Position numbers and translations under genes: made by a program. From assembly GCA_027315255.1 (NCBI GenBank), contig DAHUYL010000130.1, positions 1 through 64,000 of the forward strand: DNA of 64,000 nt, in the 5' to 3' direction. The notes below the pieces were generated by a model. The model was given only the letters and a program-made list of their open reading frames with translations, was not told where the DNA came from and searched no databases. The stretch is from Solirubrobacterales bacterium. GTDB taxonomy: Bacteria > Actinomycetota > Thermoleophilia > Solirubrobacterales > Solirubrobacteraceae. Shown piece after piece: positions 35,429 to 44,100 of the stretch (positions are counted from its first letter, which is position 1; the number at the start of each line of letters is the position of its first letter).

Positions 35429-35455
35429 ACTTTCGGAGAGGAGGAGAGCCTCACA

Positions 35456-36841
35456 ATGATGAGTTCTCACAGATGGTTGCGGCGTGGCGCCGTGACCGGC
35501 GCAGTCGCGGTTGCCGCCGGAGCAGCGCTGGCGGTTGGCGGTGCCGGGGCGAGTGGCGCGAAGGCGACGGCGTCGTCGTCCCGCCCGGCGAACCAGATCC
35601 AGATCCTGGCCTACGGCGACGCCCAGAACACGGTCGAGAAATGGGCCGTGCAGCAGTACAACAACACGGCCGAGGGCCACAAGGTCAAGGCGATCTTGAA
35701 CACGATCCCGGGCGCCAACTACCAGAGCAAGCTCCAGACGATCATGAGCACGAGCGCTGCGCCCGACGTCTTCTTCAACTGGGGCGGCGGATCGATCGTG
35801 CAGTTCCAGAAGGCTGGGCTGCTGATGCCGCTCAACAGCTTCTTCAAGCAGGACCCGGCGCTGAAGTCGAGCTTCCTTCCCTCGATCATGAACGCGGCGA
35901 AGATCGGAAGCAACTACTACGGCATCCCGATGCGCGGCACGCAGCCGGTCGTGCTGTTCTACAACAAGGCGCTCCTGAGCCAGGACGGCGTTCCCGTCCC
36001 GGCGACCTGGAGCCAGCTGCTGAGCGACGTCTCGGCACTGAAGTCGAAGGGCGTCCAGGTTCCGATCGCGCTCGGCGGCGGCGACCAGTGGCCGACGCTG
36101 ATGTGGTTCGAGTACCTGTACGACCGGATCGCCGGCCCGAACCTGGTCACCAACGCGCTCAACGGCAGCAAGAGCGTGTGGGGTACGGCCGACAGCAAGA
36201 AGGCGCTCGGCTACATCGCGCAGCTGATCAAGGCCGGCGCGTTCGGACCAGACAAGAGCTGGGATTCGGTCAAGTTCACGGCGGGTCAGACGGCTCCGAT
36301 GCTGATCAACGGGATCGCAGCGTTCGAGCTGATGGGGTCGTGGGACTACTCGACGATCAGCTCCCAGGGCTCGACCGCGACCGGCACCGCGCCGCCGAAC
36401 GGTCCGGGCGCCGCGTTCGTCAAGGCCGGCAAGCTCGGCTGGGCCGCGTTCCCGTCGGTTCCGGGCGGCAAGGGCAACAACAGCGACCTCGCCGGCAACA
36501 CCGAGAACTACTACTCGGTGCTCGCGACCACGCGTTATCCGCAGGCGGTCGCCGACTTCCTGAAGATCATGTACTCGCCCGCCTTCGCCAAGCAGGAGCT
36601 GGCGATCGGCAACCTGACCACGACAACCAACACGCCGTCGTTGATCAGCGGCGCGGACGCAACCTGGCTGAAGTGGCAGTACAACCTGGTCAACCATGCG
36701 GCTCACTTCCAGCTGTCGTGGGATCAGGCGTATCCCCAGACGGACACCAACGCGATCCACACTGCGGTTGCCAACTACTTCGACAGCCTCAGCGTGTCCC
36801 AGTTCGTCAGCGCGATGGAGGGACTGAAGCCCGCGGGGTAG
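35456..36841 (+). CDS. ABC sugar transporter substrate-binding protein (CUT1)
   Basis: A 461-residue family-1 solute-binding protein ('ILAYGDAQNTVEKWAVQQYN', 'MSTSAAPDVFFNWGGGSI', 'YYGIPMRGTQPVVLFYNKALL', 'AMLING..AFELMGSWDYS' pattern). A strong GGAGAGGAGGAG precedes ATG 35456. The N-terminus is a signal peptide (Arg-Arg then 'AVTGAVAVAAGAALAVGGAGA'), but there is no lipobox cysteine and I see no cysteine in the whole protein, unusual for a monoderm where such proteins are normally lipoproteins. Probable ligand: an oligosaccharide such as a xylo- or gluco-oligomer. Confidence 0.93.
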   Translation: MMSSHRWLRRGAVTGAVAVAAGAALAVGGAGASGAKATASSSRPANQIQILAYGDAQNTVEKWAVQQYNNTAEGHKVKAILNTIPGANYQSKLQTIMSTSAAPDVFFNWGGGSIVQFQKAGLLMPLNSFFKQDPALKSSFLPSIMNAAKIGSNYYGIPMRGTQPVVLFYNKALLSQDGVPVPATWSQLLSDVSALKSKGVQVPIALGGGDQWPTLMWFEYLYDRIAGPNLVTNALNGSKSVWGTADSKKALGYIAQLIKAGAFGPDKSWDSVKFTAGQTAPMLINGIAAFELMGSWDYSTISSQGSTATGTAPPNGPGAAFVKAGKLGWAAFPSVPGGKGNNSDLAGNTENYYSVLATTRYPQAVADFLKIMYSPAFAKQELAIGNLTTTTNTPSLISGADATWLKWQYNLVNHAAHFQLSWDQAYPQTDTNAIHTAVANYFDSLSVSQFVSAMEGLKPAG

Positions 36842-36862
36842 GCGCGCGGGATTCGAGTCAGC

Positions 36863-37813
36863 ATGGCGACGACCACGCTCATGGTTCGTCGTAGGCTGCT
36901 GACCAGGAGCAGGAGCTCGGGCGGCGTGAAGATAGGCCGCCCGAGCTTCCTCTGGTCACTGCCCGCGATCACGTTCTTCGCGCTGTTCGCGATCGTGCCG
37001 CTCGGCGTCGTGGCATGGCTGTCGCTGACCTCTTGGGACGGGATCGCCTCGCCACATTGGGTGGGGACCGCCAACTGGTCGGCGATGTTCTCCGACCCGG
37101 TATTCCTCAAGAGCTTCCGGATCACTGCGCTGCTGGTCGGGCTCGGGATCGTCACGCAGACCCCGCTCAGCCTGCTGCCCGGCGTCTGGGCCGCCGGCTA
37201 CCAGCGCAACCGGGCGATCCTGTCGGCGATCTACTTCATCCCGCTGCTGATGTCGGCGGCGGCGATCTCGATCGTCTGGCTGTCGCTGCTGAATCCGTAC
37301 TTCGGCCTGCCGCGCGAGCTGCACGGGGTGTTCGGCGGAGGGCTGTTCAACGGCGGCTTCCTGTTCTCGAGCCCGGCCACCGCGATCGGAGTGCTGACGT
37401 TCGTCGGCATGTGGCAGTGGTCGCCGTTCCACACCCTGATCTATCAGGGCGGCGCCCGCGCGATCCCCGAGGTCCTCTACCAGGCGGCGGCGATCGACGG
37501 CGCCGGGCGCTTCCGTCAGTTCTTTCACATCACCCTGCCGCAGCTGCGCAACACGATGATCACCTCGATCGTGTTGATGCTGGTCGGCGGTCTCACCACG
37601 TTCGATTCGATCCTGATCCTGACCCAGGGCCAGCCCGGCACGTCGACCGAGGCGACCTCGTACTACATGTACGTGAAGGCGTTTCAGAGCTTCCAGTTCG
37701 GCGAGGCCAGCGTGATCGCGGTCGTGCTCGCCGTGTTCACGACGCTGGTCTCGCTGATCGTCGTGCGGCTGTCCGGCTGGGACAAGATGCGAAGCACGCA
37801 GGAGGGGATATGA
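36863..37813 (+). CDS. ABC sugar transporter permease, MalF-type
   Basis: A 316-residue inner-membrane subunit with six main helices and the cytoplasmic EAA loop in 'EVLYQAAAIDGAGRFRQFFH', which docks with the ATPase. Starts 21 bases after the binding-protein gene. A basic N-terminal tail precedes helix 1. The operon contains no ATPase gene; in actinobacteria a shared MsiK-type ATPase encoded elsewhere commonly serves such permeases. Confidence 0.94.
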   Translation: MATTTLMVRRRLLTRSRSSGGVKIGRPSFLWSLPAITFFALFAIVPLGVVAWLSLTSWDGIASPHWVGTANWSAMFSDPVFLKSFRITALLVGLGIVTQTPLSLLPGVWAAGYQRNRAILSAIYFIPLLMSAAAISIVWLSLLNPYFGLPRELHGVFGGGLFNGGFLFSSPATAIGVLTFVGMWQWSPFHTLIYQGGARAIPEVLYQAAAIDGAGRFRQFFHITLPQLRNTMITSIVLMLVGGLTTFDSILILTQGQPGTSTEATSYYMYVKAFQSFQFGEASVIAVVLAVFTTLVSLIVVRLSGWDKMRSTQEGI

Positions 37814-38676
37814 GCGCGCTGCGCGCGACAGCGCTGCGGATTGCGCCGCGGCCCACCACGACGCGGCGCCCCAACTACGTGGCTGGCCTGTTCGCTCTGA
37901 TCTGGCTGGCGATCGTGCTGGCGCCGGTGTACGTGCTCGTCAAGGGCTCGCTCCAGAACCAGGAGGAGTACACGACCTCGGGGCCGCTGTCGCTGCCCTC
38001 GCATCTCACCACCGAGAACTACCACCTGGTCTTCCAGGACGGCTTCCTCAAGTTCTTCCTGAATACCGCGATCATCACCGTGTCGGTCGTCGCGATCGTC
38101 GTCCTGCTGGTGCCACCGGTCGCCTTCGCAATCGTGCGCAATCGCAGCCGCACGGTCACGATCGTGTTCAGGATCCTGCTGCTCGGGCTTGCGGTTCCGA
38201 TCCAGGCGGTGATCGTTCCGATCTTCTACCTGATCTTGAAGGCCGGCTTCTACGACACCCTGCCGGCGGTGATCCTGCCGACGGCGGCGTTCTCGATCCC
38301 GCTCTCGACGATCGTGCTGACGGGGAGCATGCGGGACATCACCTCCGACATGTACGAGGCGATGGCGCTCGACGGCGCTTCGAGCTGGCGGACCTTCCGG
38401 AACCTCGTGCTGCCGTTGTCGCGCGGCGGCCTCGCGACCGTGATCATCTTCTCCGCGCTTCAGGCCTGGAACGGGTTCCTGTTCCCGCTGATCCTGACTC
38501 AGTCGAGCGGCGTCAGGGTGTTCACGCTCGGGCTGTTCGACTTCAACACGGCCAACTCGGTGGACGCGCCGGCCATCTGCGCGGCGGTCGTCCTGTCGAT
38601 CATCCCGATCCTGCTGGTGTACCTGTTCGCGCGCCGGGCGCTGATCCGAGGCCTGATGGGCGTGGGAGGCAAGTGA
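37810..38676 (+). CDS. ABC sugar transporter permease, MalG-type
   Basis: A 288-residue inner-membrane subunit, partner of the preceding permease, with which it overlaps by four bases (ATGA). Six helices; the EAA loop is 'DMYEAMALDGASSWRTFRNL'. 'SLQNQEEYTTSGPLSLPSHL' is the typical extracytoplasmic segment after helix 1 in CUT1 MalG proteins. Confidence 0.94.
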   Translation: MSALRATALRIAPRPTTTRRPNYVAGLFALIWLAIVLAPVYVLVKGSLQNQEEYTTSGPLSLPSHLTTENYHLVFQDGFLKFFLNTAIITVSVVAIVVLLVPPVAFAIVRNRSRTVTIVFRILLLGLAVPIQAVIVPIFYLILKAGFYDTLPAVILPTAAFSIPLSTIVLTGSMRDITSDMYEAMALDGASSWRTFRNLVLPLSRGGLATVIIFSALQAWNGFLFPLILTQSSGVRVFTLGLFDFNTANSVDAPAICAAVVLSIIPILLVYLFARRALIRGLMGVGGK

Positions 38677-41099
38677 TGTCTGCAGGTTCTGCGGAGCGCG
38701 GCGCGGTGTCGCCGTGGAACGACACGTCGCTGCCGGCCGGCGATCGGGTGCAGGCGCTGATCTCGGCGATGACCCCGCGCGAGAAGCTCGCGCAGCTGTA
38801 CGGGGTTTGGATCGGGGTTTCGCCGGTGGGTGGCGACGTGGCGCCGTTCCAGCACGAGCTCACGGACGGGGTCGACTTCGACGCGTTGATCAAGGACGGT
38901 CTGGGCCAGCTGACGCGCCCGTTCGGCTCCGGGCCGGTCGATCCTGCGGTCGGGACGGTCTCGCTCGCGCGCACCCAGCGCCGGATCGTCGACTCGGGCC
39001 GGCACCGCGTCCCGGCGCTCGCCCACGAGGAGTGCCTCGCCGGCTTCACCGCCTGGGGGGCCACCGCCTACCCGGTGCCGCTCTCGTGGGGCGCGACGTT
39101 CGACCCTCCACTGATCGAGGAGATGGCGGCTCGGATCGGGCGCAGCATGCGTTCGGTCGGCGTGCACCAGGGTCTCGCGCCGGTGCTCGAGGTGGTGCTG
39201 GACCCGCGCTGGGGACGCGTCGAGGAGACGATCGGCGAGGATCCCTACCTCGTCGGCACGATCGCCTCGGCATACGTTCGCGGCCTGCAGAGCGCGGGCA
39301 TCATCGCGACGCTCAAGCACTTCATCGGCTACTCGGCCTCGAGGGCCGGGCGCAACCTGGCGCCCGTCTCGATGGGTCCGCGCGAGTTCGCCGACGTGCT
39401 CGCGGCGCCGTTCGAGATGGCGGTGACCGACGCGGGCGTACGCAGCGTGATGAGCGCGTACACGTCCGTCGACGGGGTCCCGGCCGCCGCCGACCGTGAT
39501 CTCCTGACCGGGCTGCTGCGGGACACGTGGGGGTTCGAGGGCACGGTCGTCGCCGACTACTTCGCCGTGACCTTCCTGCGCACGCTCCACGGCGTCGCCG
39601 CCACCGACGGTGACGCGGCGGTGGCTGCGTTGACCGCCGGGGTCGACGTCGAGCTGCCGACGGTCAGCGCCTACAGCGATGATCTCGCTGCGGAGATCGA
39701 GGCCGGGCGGATCGACATCGAGGTCGTCGACACCGCGCTGCGGCGCGTGCTCATGCAGAAGCTCGAGGTGGGGTTGCTCGACCCGGACTGGGAGGCGCTG
39801 CCCGAGGGCTTCTGCGATGAGGACTTGGACAACGTCGAAGCCGTGCGCGGGCGGATCACGCTCGATACGGCCGAGGATCGCGCTCATGCCCGGCGGGTGG
39901 CGGAAGCCGCGGTGGTCGTGCTCGCCAACGACGGCACGCTCCCGATCGACCGCCACGCCGGCATGCGGATCCTGGTCGTCGGCCCGACCGCCGACGACAG
40001 CGGCACGTTGCTCGGCTGCTACTCGTTTCCCAGTCACGTCGGCTCGCTGCACCCCGAGGTGCCGGTGGGGATCGAGCTCCCGACCCTGCTCGACGGCGTT
40101 CTCGCCGAGTTCCCCGACGCGAAGCTCTCGTACGCGCTGGGCGTGAGCATCGACGGCGACGACGGCTCCGGGATCGAGCCGGCGTTCGCAGCCGCGCAGG
40201 ACCACGATCTGGTGATCGTGATGCTCGGCGACCGCGCCGGGCTGTTCGGCCGCGGCACGTCCGGTGAGGGCTGCGACGCCCCCAACATGCGCCTGCCGGG
40301 GCGCCAGCAGGATCTGCTCGAGCGTCTGCTGGACAGCGGCACGCCGGTCGTCGTCGGGCTGATCGAGGGTCGCCCGTACGCGCTCGGCACCGCTCCGGAC
40401 CGTGCCGCCGCGATCGTCGCCGCGTTCTTTCCGGGCGAGGAGGGCGCGAGCGCGATCGCCGGCGTGCTGAGCGGGCGCGTCGAGCCGTCCGGCCGCCTTC
40501 CGGTGAGTGTTCCGGCGACCCCCGATGCTCAGCCGGCCACATACCTGGGCGCGACGCTCGCGCACCGCAGCGACACCTCGAGCATCGACCCCACGGCGCG
40601 CTACGCGTTCGGACACGGGCTGTCCTACACGAACTTCGAATGGTCGACCCTGACCGTCAACGGCGTGCCGGTCGACCCGGTCCCGGCGGACGCTCCGATC
40701 GAGCCCCTCGCGCCTCACGCCACGACCGGCACCGACGGATCGATCGAGCTCGGGTTGACCGTCGTCAATACCGGCCAGCGGGCCGGTATTGACGTCGTCC
40801 AGCTGTACCTCCACGACCCGGTGGCATCGGTCGTGCGCCCGGTCAACCGCCTGATCGGCTACACCCGCGTACGGCTCGAGCCGGGCGAGCGGAGGACCGT
40901 CACGTTCGAGGTTCCAGCGGACGTGAGCGCGTTCACGGGTCGCGACGGCCTCAAGATCGTCGAGCCGGGATCGCTGATCCTGCGGTTCGGCGCCTCCAGC
41001 GCGGACGTGCGCTTGGCGGCGGCGATCGAGCTGGTCGGCGAGACGCGCACCGTCGACCACACTCGCAGGCTGCACGCACGCCCCCAGCTGCACATCTGA
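38676..41099 (+). CDS. Glycoside hydrolase family 3 beta-glycosidase
   Basis: An 807-residue cytoplasmic enzyme (no signal peptide), start ATG 38676 overlapping the permease stop. The N-terminal GH3 barrel contains 'LAPVLEVVLDPRWGRVEETIGEDP', 'ATLKHFIGYS' and the nucleophile Asp294 in 'TVVADYFAVTFL'. The GH3 C-domain ('EDRAHARRVAEAAVVVLAND') and a C-terminal Fn3-like domain ('GQRAGIDVVQLYLHDPVASV') follow. The ADYFAV pattern suits beta-xylosidases/glucosidases. Acting inside the cell, it would split the oligosaccharide imported by the upstream ABC system. Confidence 0.94.
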   Translation: MSAGSAERGAVSPWNDTSLPAGDRVQALISAMTPREKLAQLYGVWIGVSPVGGDVAPFQHELTDGVDFDALIKDGLGQLTRPFGSGPVDPAVGTVSLARTQRRIVDSGRHRVPALAHEECLAGFTAWGATAYPVPLSWGATFDPPLIEEMAARIGRSMRSVGVHQGLAPVLEVVLDPRWGRVEETIGEDPYLVGTIASAYVRGLQSAGIIATLKHFIGYSASRAGRNLAPVSMGPREFADVLAAPFEMAVTDAGVRSVMSAYTSVDGVPAAADRDLLTGLLRDTWGFEGTVVADYFAVTFLRTLHGVAATDGDAAVAALTAGVDVELPTVSAYSDDLAAEIEAGRIDIEVVDTALRRVLMQKLEVGLLDPDWEALPEGFCDEDLDNVEAVRGRITLDTAEDRAHARRVAEAAVVVLANDGTLPIDRHAGMRILVVGPTADDSGTLLGCYSFPSHVGSLHPEVPVGIELPTLLDGVLAEFPDAKLSYALGVSIDGDDGSGIEPAFAAAQDHDLVIVMLGDRAGLFGRGTSGEGCDAPNMRLPGRQQDLLERLLDSGTPVVVGLIEGRPYALGTAPDRAAAIVAAFFPGEEGASAIAGVLSGRVEPSGRLPVSVPATPDAQPATYLGATLAHRSDTSSIDPTARYAFGHGLSYTNFEWSTLTVNGVPVDPVPADAPIEPLAPHATTGTDGSIELGLTVVNTGQRAGIDVVQLYLHDPVASVVRPVNRLIGYTRVRLEPGERRTVTFEVPADVSAFTGRDGLKIVEPGSLILRFGASSADVRLAAAIELVGETRTVDHTRRLHARPQLHI
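40763..40794. repeat. 14-bp perfect inverted repeat inside the GH3 gene
   Basis: CGTCAATACCGGCC at 40763-40776 pairs perfectly with 40781-40794 across four bases. It lies in codons of the Fn3-like domain (NTGQRAGIDVV). Its stem is less GC-biased than its surroundings, so chance is not the obvious explanation; it may form a strong mRNA hairpin. Confidence 0.6.
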
Positions 41100-41166
41100 G
41101 GGTGCGGCTCGCGTAGCGGGACAGGTTCTTCAACCACGTCCCGGGCGGCAGTCGACCGGCGAACTA

Positions 41167-44100
41167 TCACGCGCCCGCAACCGCCTCGACTTCCAGCCAG
41201 GCCCGCGCATCGTCGGCGATCGCCGTCGGTGCGTGACTTGCGGTCTGCCTCAGCCCTAGTTCCAGTTCGCGTCGCGCTCGCACGAGTACCCGTCCGCCGG
41301 TGTGCCGGCGGCCAGCCACGTCGTTGATCGCGACAGCTGCGATCGCGGTCGCGGCGGTTGTGAGCCGGGCGGTCAGCACCGTGGCCTGCGCACGGTCGAT
41401 GCCCGCCGGCCTGCGGCGGCCCACGAGGTTGCTCGCTGCCTGGGCAAGCTGTTCGAAGGCTCTTGCTCCGGTCCGTCTTGACAGATGGTCATCGTCGACC
41501 CAGGCGGTCCGGGACAGCGCCGCGCTCAGCCGTGCCGCGAGCTCGACCAGGTGACCGCGCGAGTGCCTGCGCGCTCTGCCCAGCGCGACGGCGACCGCGT
41601 TGCGCACCGCTTGCACCAGCAAGCGGGCATTGGCTGGGGTGATGGTGATCCGGAACCTGCCTGTCGCCGTCCGACGCGGCTTCGAGCCGTCGGTCACCTT
41701 CGCCGTGAACGTGTAGCTACCCGCCATCGCCGGCGTTCCAACGAGCTGTCCTGCCTGGCCAAGCAGCAGGCCGGCGGGCAGCGCCCGGCCAGCCAGATGC
41801 CAGCGGTAGGCGCTGCGGCCGCCGAATGCGAACGGCGCGAGCGATCCGCGGTAGGCCGAACCCTGCTGCCCGTCGGGCAGCTCGCCGTTCCGCACGGCAA
41901 GCGCCCCGACGGACTCGTAGGTGAACCGGTCGCCGGCGTCCGGCGAGCTCGAGCGCCCGGCAACGGTTGCCGTCACGCGAACGGTGCCGGGCGGGCCGGC
42001 CGGGACGATCATCGTGCAGAGGACGGAGGTCGGGCAGGTGACGTTGCCGGCCGGTTGCCGGCCGAAGGTGAACGAGTTCGTCTGCGCTCCGGTCGCGAAC
42101 CCCGAACCGTTCACCTCGACGACCTCGCCCCCGGTGGTGAGCCCGTGATCGCCCTCGACGGCCGTGATCGCCGGCCGTGAGCCCGGCGCCGCGCCGACGG
42201 TCAGTGCGAACATCCGCTGCGCCGACTGCGTGCTCGAGCCCGGAGCCGCTGCCCCGCTCCGCGCGGGCGTCGAGTCGATCACCTCGATCGTGAACGTCCA
42301 GACGCCAGGCTGTTGTGGCACGCCACTGACAGCTCCGGTGGCCTCATCCAGCGACAGTCCGGGCGGTAGCATGCCGCCGACCAGGTGCCACGTGTACGGC
42401 GGCGTGCCACCGGATGCTCCCGGTGAGCCGGCATACCCGGATCCGACCGTCGCGTCGGGCAGTCCGTCCTGGGCGAACCCGAGCAGCCCGGCACCGGACG
42501 GCGCGACGGCCCGAGCGAGCGCCGCGGTCCGCCCGAAGGCCTCCGGCCCAGGCGTGGAGGCCTGGCTCGGCGGCAGTCCCCTCGCATGCAGCGGTCCGGC
42601 GCGACGGATCGCCGAGTTGACGGGAGCATAGGACGTCGGGCCGACCGTGCACTGGCCGGGCCAGGGGAAGTTCGACTGCTTCTGGGTCGGGACTACGATC
42701 GCGGCGACCGTGTCGCCGTAGCTGTCGCGAGTCTGGTTGAGCCAGGGCTCGAGATTGTTGTCATAGCCGGTCTGGCCGGCGTCGTTGCGCAGGTTGCAGG
42801 GATCGGCGATCTGGGCGGTCCCGAACTGGTTGGCGCTGTTCTCGACGTTGGACACGTACCAGCCGTTGCTGTCGTATGTGATCCGCTCGTCGAGCTCGTG
42901 CGATGCGCTCAGGGTGATCAGGGGATCTCCGGGCGCCATGCCGCACAGCTCGACCCAGGCCGCCTGATAGCTGCCGATCGTGTTGTTGCTGCCTCCCCCG
43001 CCGCACGCCGCGCCCGACGGGGCATAGGCGAGCAGGTAGACCGTGCTGTCATTCGACGGGTCACCGAAGCTGCGGGACATCGCGTCGAGGTCGTTCGAGG
43101 TGACCGTCCCCGACTCGTTGGGCAGCATCCCCACGCCATACGGCGACCCGGATGCGCTCAGCAGCGAGAACTCGCCGACGTAGTCGTAGCTGCAGCCGAT
43201 GCCGCTGAACAGCAGGCAGCCGGTCCACTCGCCGAACGATCCGATCTCCTGGGCATACGGCGAGGACGGGCCGTAATCCGTGTAGATCAGAGCTTGCAGA
43301 TCTGACAGGTAGTCGAACGCCTGCTCCCGTGCGGCCTGGTCGCCGGTCGTGCGCGCGCACTGCCCTGGTAGCGCGCACCACCAGCCACCAACCAGCACGA
43401 TCGCGATCTTGGGATTGACGATCACCGACCCGCCGCCGTAGCTGAGCTGCCACGACGTACTTGCCGGCACGAGTGGTGAGAGGTAGTTGAAGCAGGGGGC
43501 CGTGGTGGGGGACCCCAGGCAGTTGGTCCTCGCCTCCGATGTCCCTCCGGGACCCGTTACGGTGACGTTCACCGCGCCGCTGCCCGCAGGTGCGACTGCG
43601 GTGATCTGGTGGTCGGAGCCGACGGTGAACGAGGATGCCGGCGAAGAGCCGAAGTCCACCGCCGTCGCACCTGTGAAACCGCTTCCCGTCAGCGTGACGG
43701 TGATCGCGCCGGTCGCCGGGCCGCCAATCGGGTTGACCCCGCTGACCGACGGTGGCGGCGCGAGACTCCCCTGCGTCCGGAACGTCTGCGTCGAGCCGGA
43801 ACTGCTCCCAGCGATGTCGCTGACGACGAGGCGGTACTCGTAGGTCTGCCCGGCCTGCAGACCCGAGAGCGCCGCGCTCACCGCGAGCGACCCGCCGTCG
43901 GCCGGCGGCGGGGAGCACGGCGCGCTCGCCGTGAACCCGCCGGTTCCATACTGGAACTCACAGCCGGTGATCGGCGTGCCGTAGCCGGCGGCCACGGTGC
44001 CGGTCAGGGTCGCGCCGGTCAGGCCGGCGTTCTGGACGGCGCCCGTGGTCGCGCTCGGGACCGAGAACGGGCAGCCGTCGCCTGAGAAGACCGTCGGAGG

